Shown here piece after piece: positions 27,922-41,090 of a DNA stretch of 57,981 nt. Positions within the stretch are counted from its first letter, which is position 1. Every line of letters begins with the position of its first letter. Below the pieces are notes generated by a model. The model was given only the letters and a program-made list of their open reading frames with translations, searched no databases and had not been told where the DNA came from. Both the position numbers and the translations under genes were made by a program. This DNA comes from Ectocarpus siliculosus (Eukaryota > Sar > Phaeophyceae > Ectocarpales > Ectocarpaceae): the NCBI GenBank assembly GCA_000310025.1, contig FN649734.1, forward strand, positions 4,780,168-4,838,148, written 5' to 3'.

Positions 27922-30900
27922 GCTGTGTTTTTATTCTTGACAGTTGTGTTTTTCCTTTTGTTGCGGAGTTCGTGTACTCGTAAGTCGGAGCTAGTTGCGG
28001 CCGGAAATCGTGCCAAATTGCACGTTGCAATGCCGCCCTCGACGCCGTCTCTATCGTTGATTTGTATTGACACGAAGCACCAAATGGCTTCTTCTGTAAT
28101 TCTTGGTTCCTATGCGGAATCGGTCTGAGAAGGTTATGACATGAAAATACATGTATGCACTTCGGGGAAAATCAAATCTGTTGTGTGCCCCCGGATGGAA
28201 GCTCTTCAATTGAGAGCCAAAACCGTACACGGTGGGTAGTAATCCTCGAGCGATGACGGTGATTCCCTCGCCCATTCGGGTATTGGCGTTGAATCGCCAC
28301 GTGTAGTTTTTTTCCCGTGTCTACTCGAGCACGAGGGGACACTTTCGTCGCGGCATGCTGGGTGATGAGTGGTCGTCACGGTTTTGCGGGCAGCATCACA
28401 CCGCTTAGCACATCTCTTGCCGGTCTTGCTCGGCAGCAGGAAATTCCAATGTGTCTGGCCGGGGCTGTCGGTATCTAATGCGTTCTGGCAGAAATGCGAT
28501 GACTTGACTGCCAGTTGTTGAGGTATTTGGAGGTAGACATGCGATCGTGGTTGACCATGGCTATTTGGCGCCGTCGGATGCTATGACGTGATGTCATGCT
28601 AGATTCGGGCTTTATGCCGAGGCATATGCCCTTCTGTTCAGTCTGTGCAGACGATCCGATGATCGTGTGTGCTTGGGATCTTGTGAGTTGACTTGGAAAG
28701 CGTTAATCAAGAGAAAGAGAACAACGGAAAGCAACAACAACCTGCACCTGTGGTCGGACAAGAGAGTTCCACGCAGCACAAAGGCGATTGATTCGGAAGG
28801 AAGGGTTCAAATCTCGTTACACTGGCGCGGTCGGCAGGAAAGGAGTCAAATCCCATTACATAGTAGTACCAGAGAGCTGCAAGGGAGCAAAGCTCTGCAA
28901 ATTGTGGCCGTGACGAAAACAAATGTCAGAACTGAAGGATCGTTCAAGCAAGTTCCATTTGTTGTTGGGGGGAATCGATTTCATTTGCCAGGTAATGCGG
29001 GAAGTGAAGGCGCACAATATTTTTAGTGTGCGTGAGTATCGCTCGCTTCACTTGTTGAATGCGGGTGTGTCTATATGTCTTCGACTGCTGGTAGCTAGAC
29101 TACGCTGCTGTGACTCTCGGTGAGCCATAGACTGTGTGCTACTCGAACACCATGTAAAATGATGGAAGACTGGACACCCTGCGCGAAACGATTACATTCA
29201 CCTGTTGCGCGACAGAAAGTTTGGCACTCTAGTGCCGTCGATTTGTTTTCGCTTCACTATACAAATTTCCTCTCAAAATAATTCGTCTCCCCGTCCCGAT
29301 CTCATTCGGCGCCCATACGACAGCAACAAGGAAGCACCTTCGGACCTGGATGGTACCAGCTCCAAATGTTCGAGTAGCAGCATCCCCCCGAAAATCAAAT
29401 GCCCTCTCATGGATCGCATCTCAAAGGACCCACGCATACGGCTAAATCCACGCTTGCTTATTGCGGCAAACGAACAGAATGTGTTCCCTCAACCCGCCAT
29501 TCCCGTCGACAATTTTGCGTCTGGTACGCCGTGTGCGAAATACTGGTTCCATCTCGAACGACCTGGTCTCTCAGGACCCCAGCTCTCATCAAGTGATTCG
29601 GATAGTTGCATCTTACGGTGACGGCCTGTCTCCAACGGGAACCTTTTCTCCAAGACCAACCTAAACGCTACAAGTTGTGCAGGTTCTGTACAGTAGTTCT
29701 CCGCCTCAACCAACCCCCCTTGTCTCCAAGAGACCAACCAAGATATAAATATACAATCTAGAAGAGGATGATTGCTGTACAAGATCGCATCTCCTTGTGT
29801 CAGTCTATGAAATCTTCCGTTCCTTACTGCATTGCTTCCGTTCCTGGTAGTGGAGCTGGTTTGAGGGAAGAAAGCACTGCGCTCTTGTCGCGTTAAAAAC
29901 CGAAGGCGAGCACTGCAGGAGGGGTGGGTAGGGAGCATCGGGGAGAGGGTATAGGGAGCCTCAGGGAGAGGAAGGAACCCTTTTGTGTGACCACGGATTG
30001 GAGCTCCCATGTATACTCGGCGCAAATAAATGCTTTGAACGCTGATATACAGTGACGAGAACAACAAAAAATGATCCTCTCCTGCACTCCCTGCGGCAAC
30101 GTCCAGCACCATTGCACACCCCAACTAACCTGAGGCTGTTCAGTGGTGCATCTGAAGACGCCGTTCTCGATGTCCTATCTCTGTCTTGGGAAGCTGGACA
30201 TATCGTCCTGCTTCTCCTACACTCCCTTCTTTCCCTTCTGCCCAAAGTATCACAGTGCTGCTGCAGTCTGCACCTCCACCATCCGACGTTACTTTCTTGG
30301 CTGCTATCTCTGCCTATCGCATGCATGTATATCCCCTCCTCCTCCAACCCGTTCCGTCCACTTCGATGCAGTCCAGACCACTCTGCCAATTGATCCACAA
30401 CAAAAATAAATAACGTCAGTAAATGAAGTTATTCCGCCGTGCGATAATCGAATTTCAAATCATGTGCGCTCGTTCAGTATATACTACTGACAAAGACTGT
30501 ACAGTACACGGAGAAGCGACAGAGACCGAACGAACAAGGAGCAGCAAAAAGCAGGAGAGGTCATGGAGATCAGCCCGCAATAACAAAAGGAGAATACTTT
30601 CTACACAACAAATTATGTAGTCAACAGCATCCTGGCATGTGTTTTGTAGATGAAAGAAATACACATCACGAACGATTGAGAGAGTATGAGAGATGATGAG
30701 TAGCGAGAGCGGGCCCGGGAGAATCAGATCTGAAAGCCAGAGCTCGTCTTGCGGTGGTCGTCTGCGCGCAGCATGATTTACTAGCAGTGCGGTGAGTAAT
30801 AACGCCTACCTGATCCATGGCCCGATCCACGGTGTCCCATGGGTGTGCCATGGTGTGTCAAATTGTCCTACACGGTCCATGGCGCGGTCCACGTTGCGCC

Positions 30901-31005
30901 ATGGTGTTCCATGACCTCCCGTAGCGTGCCATCACGTGCCACGGCACATGCCTGGACTGGTCTACTGGTATTCACGTGGTCCAAATATTGGTTCAAATGG
31001 TGCAG
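27734..31005. other. Spacer between YjbQ and the membrane-protein gene
   Basis: Holds the YjbQ 3' UTR duplication and a SINE tail at 29881-30010. About 30810-30960 has many degenerate CCATGG-like words. No exon with a recognisable domain; 5' exons of the downstream membrane-protein gene may lie here unseen. Confidence 0.45.
29881..30010 (+). mobile_element. Truncated SINE tail, copy 2
   Basis: Matches the 3' part of 26037-26325: GCAGGAGGGGTG, GCCTCAGGGAGAGGA, then GTGTGACCACGGATTGGAG. The tRNA-like head is absent. Part of the tail (GGGAGCATCGGGGAGAGGG) looks duplicated internally. Confidence 0.65.
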
Positions 31006-34000
31006 ATGGCCGTAACAAACCAGAGCGATCCGTATAATCCCTGCGTGGAATCAAACTTGTCCTGGAACCTGCAGGTATGATATCTCCCTTGTGGGTAACA
31101 GGATCAACGAGAGAGTTTGGTAACTTCTATCGGCACCTTACTCCAGGGCACTATCTCGAACGGGGGTGCTCTTTCAGTGTGATCGTATTTTTTTTTCCCG
31201 TGGTCGGTCGTTACAATATGTTGCGGCGTAATCTCTGCATTGCGGCGTTGCGGCGTAATCCTGGCGTTTGGGGAATTAAAAAAAAAAAAAAACACACACA
31301 CAGAAAGACTACCCATTCGAGATATACCCACAGTCGAACGGGATGTGGATTGTAGTTAATCGCTGTTATCGTCGAACATCGATCGCCCATCCACACAGCG
31401 CAGGACATCGGCATTCATTCATGTGGGTGTAGCCTACTGGAGACGAAGATTAGTCTTGGAGACAAGAAAGAAGGGCGCGTGCGTTGGAATCGGGGGCTGG
31501 TTAGCATTGTTTGTGATTGAACATCAAGGTATCGGGCATTGAGGCTGGTGTGATGGCTTGTTTGTACAGCTGCCGGCACCCGCTCTGGGGCGGAACGGGG
31601 ACGTGCTCAGAACAGGATGACCTTATTGGCTACGAATGCTCGTGCGATGACGACGGATTTACCTCAATGGACTCGTTCGGGAACCCCAGCTGTGTGTTGA
31701 GGCGCGCTTTAGTGGCTGGGTATATCATAATTGCAGTATGTGGATCAAGCACGGTTGGCTTCCTGGCCTGGAATGCATTGAAGCAAAGCCACCTGCCAAG
31801 AACAGCTCAAGCCACGAGACGGGCTATGCTACGCCTACGTCTGATATGGTCTGCCAGGTGCGCCTTTGTCACGTTGGCATCGGTCGAGAATTCTTCCGTA
31901 TGGTATTATTGTACCATTTTCTATTTTCGGACACAACCTTGTTGATAGAGTACATCGTCTCGTGTGTTGGTCGGGGGAGATCTCGACAGCAACAACTGCC
32001 ATGAATTGGTGCTTGCATGCCCACATGAACAACGGTTGGTTGCGACTTATTTTTAAGACGTTTAGTACCTCCTCCCTCCTCCGTATCTTGACAGTATGAG
32101 TCGATGTACATGGGGTGCCTCAAACGAGCTGTGTGTGTACAGCAGTACTTGAGTGCGCCAAGATGATCAGGGCCGACACGTAGACGCAACTTATTGCCTT
32201 AAAAGAAATCTGCGGTTGGTCGGGGACGGTAGGCCTTGACACCCACATGTGCTCTACAGAACATCCCCAAGAAAGGAAAACACAATATTGACAACGGGGC
32301 ATGTGTCATGAACACCGATTGGTTTCTCTGCTAACCTGCGTATAAAAACTGTTCTTGGGCGAACAGGAGGAGGAGCAATACTAAAAAAAGCAAGGCGATG
32401 CAGCAACGCCGATTCGATGTGCGTTTTAGGCGGGGAGTTGCGGTACCCTAGTTGCAATGCTGCGGACTTGACACAACGCCAATCCGAAAAATGTCGCCAC
32501 CTTCCCTCACCTGTATTTTTCATGTGTGGCGCGTCCACCAACTACCGGATGATATCAACGCGTCTTAACAGGCACGGATTGCTGCGGAGATACCCTTCCA
32601 AGCTTCACGTTCCCGCACCAAGCATGCTCATTGAATGGCCAACCCCTTGCGCATATCCTCCCCTTTTGTTGCCTTGACTGGTTGAGTACGGCAGCGCCTA
32701 CAGCGGAAGCGCTTCGATCATTTTCTGTGTGGCAGCAGCCGACGGCGGCCTCTACGCCAACGGATTGAAGGCGCTGTGCAGCATCACTTTTCCTCTGGTG
32801 TGCATGGCGGTGGCACATATGATCGACCTCTGGATAAACACTCTCCCGACGCAGGTGTAGTGCGGGAACATAGCAAATGTTGTTCACGACCCCCAACCAC
32901 TTGCCAGGGTGAAGGAATCGGGCGACTTGAAAACCACGCATTTTCATTGTTGTTGTTGCGGATAGGATCCTTGATTAAGAACAGTTCGCGAGATATCGTG
33001 TGATGTAAGGATCGAACATGCTTGCCGGATTGAACTCTTCTCTCCACGGCCATCGATGAGTTTTATGCATACGGCCACAAGTGTTTCCCCTCGAGCGGTT
33101 GTACCTTACTTCTTCCGATCTCAAGGCTGCTGCATGTCAAGCACGATGGTGCGTGAGAAGATGGTGCAATTTTTCTTCCCGACCCTGAAATTGTCACCAC
33201 AACACTCGACAACCCTTTACCCCGCCTACTCCCCGTGCCTACCGTTTTGCAGCTCGTACCTGCAGACAGCGTGGCTATCAAGGTGATCAAGCTGGCCGAG
33301 AAGAAAAATCTCTGCCTGTGGGTGGGCTGGCTGGCTATTGCTGGGCTCACGCCCTTCGGCCTCTTGACGTTCTTCGTCTTGGACGTCATCAAGGTCGTGA
33401 GGGCCGTCAACCTGGTAACAGGGGGAGCTGCGTTATGCGCGGTGGGTGACGGCTTCTCTTTTCACAAGAGCGGCCAACAGTTGTATCGGGTATCGGGTAT
33501 GGGTGGGTTGGGCAACATTCGACCCAGTGTGATCAGGAGTGCTTAGCTGGACGTAACACGGACCTCGGATGAACTTTAGACCTTTCGCTGCGAAGTCTCC
33601 GTCTTTGACGATCATGTTCTGTTCGTTCCACTGTACGTTACGAGGTGACAAAGACGGCGACGCTGAAGGCATGCACTGTCGACCATAGACTACCGTTAGT
33701 GGTTTGACAGGCGTTAACTTCGATCTGAATAAACGTTTACTTCAGATTCTTAGACAAAGAATGGCCGCAAAGAAGGGGGTGCCATCGTGCTGGACGGTAC
33801 GTTAGATCTACCACATCGTACTGAGAGAAGGGTGTCCTGAAGGCTTTTTCGATACCTTCTGACTTCTGTGACTTTCCCGACCTCACCCCTACGGCGCTTG
33901 ATGTTGGGGTTTCTTCCAACCGAATGTTCTCACCCCAGCGTTGACCTTGCGAGAGACGTTGGTGAACGTATATGCCCTGAAAAAAAGCTCCACGTCTCCG

Positions 34001-35566
34001 CCGCTTTGCTTGGCGTTGCCCCATGCCACGCAGGTGATCTGCTTCAACTTTGTCGGGGTCAATCTTACCAAAATCATCAACGGGGCCAAGCGAAATGTGA
34101 GAATCCGTGTCTCAGAGACATACAAAGGAGCATCGCCCTCACCCCTCGGAGCCGGCGTAAATTAACACGGGTGCCACTTGTGACTTCCATCGTACATCTA
34201 CATCTGCTCGCTCTAAGTGTAATGGTTGCGTTGGGTGCATGTGGGAAGAAAGCACAGCAGTGGTGCGGGCGCAAAATTAACGTTCTGTTCTGTCAAGCCA
34301 TGGCGCTGCTTGAAGTGACTCTTTCCCAAGGATCTACGGGCTGTAAATATCGTCAGGGATTGTACGCGTATGAAATACGTCGCGGCATCTACAAATTGGC
34401 TGCAACTTATCACGGAGCACGTTGTAGACCTACCGGTTAACACCAGACGACCGCTCCAACGCTATTGCAGCGGTCATGACCAATAAAGTTCTTGTCTTCT
34501 ATACAAACCTCGAGACTTGAGTAGCCATGGTGTCGAGAATCTGGATTCGGCCGCGGTTGACAAAGGGAATTTGTGTTCTCGAAGCCAAGCGCATCACAGC
34601 AATATTGCATGGTCTCATGCTGTTATTTCAGGCCGGGCCATCATCGATAGCGTTCTACGAGCAAGCGATACATACCCTGAGGATTCAAGTCTTCGCGCTC
34701 ACTGTGGCCGGAGTTGTGTGGATCGTCATGGTGGTGGCCCTCGAGCCGTACCTAGGCGGTGTCGGAGCACGAACTCCAGTTATCCCGTTCACGATTATGG
34801 TGAGACCACTCACCGTGTGAAGGATAATACTCCTGCAAGATCAAGGAGTAAACGTGTAGCTTCATTCAACACCGATTTCCTAACCACACCAAGCCCAACG
34901 GCTGCAGGACACAACGATGGTCGGTCGGAAGTAGGTGCATGAATGCTTTATGATGCTCTAGAACCGTACCCGCCGCTGTCAACCCCTGCCCTCTTGTGTT
35001 CAAGCGTTCGTGGTAACACCACATGCACAAGCTGGGTAGCTGATGACGAAAATCGTCCGTTCATCGTATTGAAACACGCGCAACTTTGTAACCGCACCCT
35101 GAATGTGTGGGCAAGATGTTCTCTGAGAAAATATCGTCGAGCCATGTGCCATAATTCCTTCAGCTCGAAGCCGGAACGGCCGTACTGATAATTGCTTAAA
35201 TGGCCGTACCAAGGCCTGGACCTGCCCTTGCATCAACCTAAGGCTGTTCAATTCTCATATATTATCCATTTTTGCCGCCTTGCCGCCAACCATACCAATC
35301 GATTGTTTCGCCGCCAGTTATTGGACGCTTTTGTGGGGTTTAGCTTGGCTGTTCACTTTGCCAAGATAGGCCCGACAAGCCGCCAATCGTTCAACCCACT
35401 TAATCAGCTGGGAACCCAGATGAATTCCGCGGCATCGCCGTGGGGTGGGGCAAGAGCGATACTGTCCGACGTCGGGGCCAAGGCCTCCGAGGTTATGTCA
35501 ATGTTGGCGGCACCTACAGAGAAGCGCGTGGTGCCGGTGACGACCCCACCAAGAGGATCCTGTTAG
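31006..35566 (+). CDS. Multi-pass membrane protein with EGF-like ectodomain (receptor-like), 5' end uncertain
   Basis: I do not recognise a named family. In-phase exons: 31570-31857, 32695-32854, 33253-33414, 34034-34096, 34632-34799, 35318-35566 (stop), 363 codons together. A likely earlier exon, 31006-31074, encodes NPCVESNLSW but its phase does not join directly, so a small exon may be missing. The first firm exon has an EGF-like pattern (WGGTGTC ... GYECSCDDDGF ... C), then a hydrophobic segment and an Arg-rich loop, which suggests ectodomain outside, loop inside. Further hydrophobic stretches: SIIFCVAAADGG, ITFPLVCMAVAHMIDLW, LCLWVGWLAIAGLTPFG with LLTFFVLDVI, VICFNFVGVNL, VFALTVAGVVWIVMVVAL, LLDAFVGFSLAVHF. 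Six or seven spans with an outside N-terminus recall receptor topology. Every border is GT-AG and the last three exons are duplicated downstream. Confidence 0.65.
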
Positions 35567-37446
35567 TATGGAAGATGACGAAGGTCTACCTGAAGGATTG
35601 CCAGAACGTATCGGGGCGTTTTGGTAATACGGGGGTAGACTCTTTGGGGATAGAGTATGTTGTCATACAACCACCAGAGCTAGGCAAGGAGGAGGGAGAT
35701 GCAGATTGAGAAGTATTGGAACAGCATTTGCAAATGTTGTCTTCGGAGTCAATGCTGGTGCCCGGCCTGGCTCATCCTCAGAAAGACGGAAGCATGGGGA
35801 TATGGGGTCGCATAGAAGAAGCTATTTGCCGTTTCTCAAGCGATGCCCCTTGTGATGTACTTCTGTCCGCGATACGTCTTTGGGCTTGTCCCCGTCCTCC
35901 CTTGCTCATCCGGACCTTGTTGAATGGATCTTGAACGGTGGGAGTTGCTCCGGCTTGCTCTGTTCTGTATTACTGTTAAGTCCAATCATATCTGTCTATC
36001 TTGAATTGAATAGCTTTGTGTGACCACTTAAATGTTTTGGCTTGCTTTGATATGTACGGGAAACGAGGCACTGGATGGGCGTCTGGTAGACAACCGACAC
36101 CACCAGCGCAGACGTAGCTTGTTCAATTTTACGCCAGTCGACACGAGTCGTCCGTGAGTGCGTTTTCCTTGGTAGGATAATAGAGCAAGCTCTGGTGGTG
36201 ACTTGCAGACGATGCTCGAAATTTCTCGGGGCTCCGCGCTGACAGTGTCTCAAGCAACGTGCGTCCGATCGAACTGATAGTGCAGACACGCGGGGGAATT
36301 CATTTACCTTGTTGATCGGATGTTCAATTGGTTGTTGTTGGATACATACGAAGTACGGAGTAGTTAATGTCTGGTGAGGGGATGATGAAAGTACTTGAGT
36401 AGAGCTTTCACCTATGATTGGACGAGAAGCTACGCCTGTTGTTCGTACATAAAATGAACATGTTGAGATGACTCACAGAGTCTTGCTTCCAAAGAGCTCA
36501 ACGAAAATTTTACCCGACGTCAAACCCCATCCTGGAAAAGGATGATCGCCTCCTAAAAGCTAGCACATCCAAACTCTGCGGCATGCAACTGACACCTTAA
36601 GAGGCCGGGGAGCAAGGTTTGACCGTGAATCTCTCTACAACTTTGGATTGTTGTGTAGCTCTTTTGTGGTGCCGTGCCATGTTGATATGGCGGATGTAAG
36701 CGGAAGTGCAGCAGTCCTTGCGCTATCATCGCACGTGCCACAGCAGCACGCCAAAATGAACCGAACTGGAGGTTGAAAAATGCGGGGAAAAAATCACGGA
36801 GGAAGGGATTATTGCGGGAACTACACCAGCAGTCGGTGCCCACCTTACAGGCGGAATTGAGTACGCCTATCACAACAACGACCGGTGCCAACCGGTGGAA
36901 ACCAAACAACAAGCAATACACGAACCAATGTAGGTAATCATTCATGCTGTTGTGCACACGGTACGTCACACTTGAAGCATAACAGACAGAGTCAAACACA
37001 ATAGTTATGCCAGTATCAGCACCCAAGTGAAATATATCCTCTGGACCACCAGATTAGCTCGGTTTAACAAAAAAAAGTGGAAAAGCTTGTGCCCATTGGG
37101 GCCTTTTTCACAACGTTTTTTTACTGTTTTCGCGAAGACTTCGAGCAGGACTCAAAAACAAGGTATTGCTGAGACTTCAATGGTGCACCACCTACACCTA
37201 TGGTAAGCAGGGGTAGGTGGCCGTGAAATGGTCGGCCTTTTGTCCTTGGTTTTCGTGATGTTTGGGAGCACCGCGCGAAACACTCGTTTTCAAATTTCGG
37301 ATAAAAATGAGCCTATTTTCGTCGATAGCAGATGGACCACACAGAAAGTAAGCTACTGTGAAGACGAGTGCACTCTCCTGACTGGCTTTCCATCATCTTA
37401 TGGCCATACCAGCGCACGAGGGTCAGTTTCTCAGACTTAACATATA
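35567..37446. other. Spacer between the two terminal-exon cassettes
   Basis: Similarity to the second cassette's flank runs on to about 35990 (block GAACGGTGGGAGTTGCTCCGG, compare about 40990). From there to 37446 I see no coding signal; the minus ORF at 36553-37026 has no recognisable domain. Confidence 0.4.
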
Positions 37447-40400
37447 TAGCATGGCCGCAAAGAAGGGGGTGCCCGCAAATAAGAGGGTGCCATTGTGTTG
37501 GACTGTAAGATAGATCTACCACGTCGTACTGGGAGAAGGGTGTCCTGAAGGCTTTATCGATACCTTTCGACTTCCGTGACGTTCCCTACCTCACCCCTAC
37601 GGCGCTTGACGTTGGGGCTCCCTCCAACGGAATGTTTTCATCCCAGCATGTTGACCTTACCAGTTGCAATAATGTGCATGTCTCTCCCGCTTTGCTTGGT
37701 GTGTCCCATGTCACGCAGGTGTTCTGCTTCGACTTTGTGGGTTTCAACCTTACCAAAATCATCAACGAGGCCAAGCGAAATGTGAGAGTCTGAGCCTCAG
37801 AGACATGCAAGGAAAATTCCCTCCGCCGCGCAGGGCAGGCGTAAATCAACGCGGATGCCACTGTGGCTTCCACCATACATCTGCACCCTTGCTTGGAGTG
37901 TGTTGGCCGTGTTGGGTTGTTGTGGGAAGAAAGCACAGCGATGCGCGTACAATATTATGTTCTGTCTAGCCGTCGCCCTTCCTAAGTGGCTTCCTAGGGA
38001 TCTACGGGTTGTCAACGTCGTCAGAGTCCTACATGCACGCATGAGGGACGTCGCGACATCGTCAACCTGGCTGCGACAAATCACGGAGCACGATGTAGAC
38101 GCATCAGCTAACCGCTCCAATTCTAACGCAACGGTCATGACTCAGAAATCACGACGTTGCTCTTCTGTCTCTCTATGTGAGCTTCAAGACTTGAGTAACC
38201 ATGGGGTCAAGAATCTGGATCGGTTTTCGAACAACGCGCGTGGTTGACAAAGCAAATACCTGCTGTTGTCGAAGCTAATCGCATCACAACCGTTTCCTGT
38301 TGTCATTTTGGTTTTTCAGGTTGAGCCATCAGCTAGGCCGTTCTACGAGCAAGCGGTCCGTACCCTGAGAATCGAAGCCTTCGCGCTGAGTGTAGTCGGA
38401 ATGGTGTGGATCACCATGGTTGTGGCCCTCGAGCCGCGCCTAGGCGGTATCGGAGCACGTACTCCGGTTATCCCGCTCACGATTATGGTGAGAACACCCT
38501 ATTGCTCCACCGTCTGAAGGACATTATGCATGCAAAGATCAAGGCGCACAGGCGTAGCTCCACCCTCCTCAACATCGTTTACCAAGTCAATCGAAGCTCA
38601 ACTGGCGCAGGGTGCAGACGGCAGTCGGTTGGAACAAGGTGCGTGAAATAGAACTGTACCCGTCATTCATGCGTCTAAGATATGTGGTACCGCCATATGC
38701 ATAAGCTGGTTAGCTGAAAACGGGAAAGGTCAATTCAATTCAGTATTGCACACGTAACTTCGAAAAAACCAAGGGTTTTCTCAGGAACGTTTTTTAGGGC
38801 AGACATTTTTCGGCGGGAATGCTATACAGCCATAAATTCTGAGCGGTAGGCGGTAGTGCGGTTTTTGGCGGAAATGGCTTTGGCGAAGGCGGAATAACCT
38901 ACACACGGTTGTATTGTTTTCGGCTGTAAAATTACCGAGAACTGTACAATCCCTTGGCAAAACGGACCCTGAATGTTTGAACACGACGGCCCCTGAGAAT
39001 TTCGCCCTCGTAGGGTCGATTTGCCCACTGTTGTGGATTTCATGGTGGTGTCAGGGAAATTGAGGGCCCATGAGCCTGCCTCCTACAATAATCGATAATA
39101 GGCGATCGAAGAACATCAGGTTGTCCGAAAACAACACGGTCCCAAAAATACTAGTATTAATGTTCATTTCAGGTTCTACTTTACTGCAACTTCGAGAAGA
39201 GCAGCTTCAGAGGGTGGGCTCCGCGCCTTCATAATATCTGAGAATTGATACATGAGCGTGCGACGGATGCAAGAGAGACTGCACCGAGGCTGTTGGGAAT
39301 GCTGCTGCAGAGTCGACGACTTGAATCTGGTGATACCTAGCCTAAAGCAAAATTGAACTTTCGTTTCCTCGTCGATCTTGTGTTATAGCCCCGTATTGTG
39401 GAGGGGACGTATCTATCATGCCAGCTATTGGAAGACAGCGCAAGAATTGCGTGCGCGACGAAGATTGAAATACGGAAACACCTCGAAGGCCATGCCTAGC
39501 TGAGGCGCGTTTATGCCCATAGCACCAAAGCACACGTTCATGACATAGTCCGCCATATCACCTTCTTGACTGCCGTGGATCGTGTCCATACATCTTAACG
39601 CTTGAGTAACGTATTTGCTGCTGATCAAGTCTTTGTCCTTCACCCTGAACCAACTTGTAGTGTCCTTCACGTTTGCTGATTGTTTTTTCCTTTGCCAGCC
39701 TTCCTTGCTGGTGTCCGGTGATCATAATGGTGTGCATTGTTCTCGTTTGGGTTTCGATCTCTCCCACGCACACACTGCTATCTGATCTGCGGCTGCGAAC
39801 GATTGCCAGGCCTGCCGGAAAAACAAGCCATATCTGCAATATCAAAGCGGTCCCAGAATGACAAAATTCAGTCCGCAACATGCACAGGGCTCGCAGACAA
39901 GCTGACGTGCTCTGTACGTCCGCACATTCCCACCGTAGCGATTGTTGCGAAATAGCCGACGCCCGGACTCACCTTTACCTAAATCTCCGTCTGTTTATTT
40001 ATCATCTGTCCGTTTTTGCCGCCTCTCCGTCAACGATACCAATCGATGTTTCGCCAGCTGTTGGACGCTTCTGTGGGGTTTTGCTTGGCTGTTCACTTTG
40101 CCAAGGTAAACTCGCCGAAAGCCCACCAACTCTTCCATCCTGCTAGGCCGGTGGGAAACCGGACTACATCGCCGGGGGGTGGGGTAAAAGCCATGTTGTC
40201 CGACGTCGGGGCCAAGGTTTCCGGATTTTGGTCAACGTGGGCGGCACCTGGACAGAAGCGCGTGGTGCCGGTGAAGGCCCCGTCAACAGGAAACTATTAG
40301 GATGGAAGATGACGAGGGTCTACGTGAAGGATTGCCCGAAGGTCTCGGGGCTTCTGGATGTATATGGGGGTAGAGTCGTTTGTCATGCAACCACCAAAGC

Positions 40401-41090
40401 TACCAATAAGCCAGGAGGAGGGAGATGCGGATGGAGAAGTGTTGGAAGGGATTGGCAAATTTAGTCCCGGGAATACTAGGGGTGAAAGGCGGTGTCCGGT
40501 CGGATTCATCGTCGGAACGACGGAAGCACAGGGGTGCGGTAATACAAAGAGGCAGGGTGGCCGGGGTGACTTCAGGGTTGGGGAAGCGCTTATAGTTCAA
40601 TTGTAAAGCCAATAGTTCGATAAAGCCTCCTGCGGCGACCGCTGGTCGCCCCAAGCTGCGTGTTGTTGATATTTGATCGTCCATCACCCCAGGCCCGTGT
40701 GGTGTTGAGACTCGCCCCAGACGTACGAAAGTTTGAGCAGGCTCTCCCGTAGTCATTTCCCCCCGTATTTTTCCCGGGAATATCCCCATTTTCACGTATT
40801 TACCTCACGTCCCCTGCGTCTCTGAGCTAGAGAAATCGCACAGAAGAACTACTCTGCCGTTTCTCAAGCGATCTTCCGTGTATTCTACGTCTGTCCGTTC
40901 TATGTCTTTTGGGCTTGTCCCAGTCCTCTCTTCCTCTTCTCTCTCGAGTTGATGACATGGAACCTTGTTGGATGTACAGCAGTTTCCTGAACGGTGGGGC
41001 TTGCTCCGGGTCGCTCTGTGTTTCAACTTAGACTACTGTATATACTTCGTATACAGTAATTGTCTTCCAGTCATATCGTATATTCTTGGT
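37447..41090 (+). repeat. Tandem segmental duplication unit B (unit A 33757-35990)
   Basis: GGCCGCAAAGAAGGGGGTGCC at 33762 recurs at 37452, and similarity continues through introns and exons. Unit B is longer because of extra sequence in its last intron, for example about 38770-38965 and much of 39060-39960. Confidence 0.8.
37719..40300 (+). CDS. Duplicated terminal exon cassette of the membrane-protein gene
   Basis: Three exons copy 34034-34096, 34632-34799 and 35318-35566: 37719-37781, 38320-38487 and 40058-40300 (stop). Lengths are identical for the first two and two codons shorter for the last. The middle exon is roughly 70 percent identical in protein (both have FYEQA, LRI, MVVALEP, GARTPVIP). 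Acceptors (CACGCAG, TTTTTCAG, CGCCAG), GTGAGA donors, frame and stop are all kept, with no disruption, which argues for continued use. No copies of the EGF or earlier membrane exons lie just upstream, so it cannot make a full protein on its own. It could be an alternative 3' end spliced from the exon ending at 33414, or a gene fragment still too young to have decayed. Confidence 0.6.
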
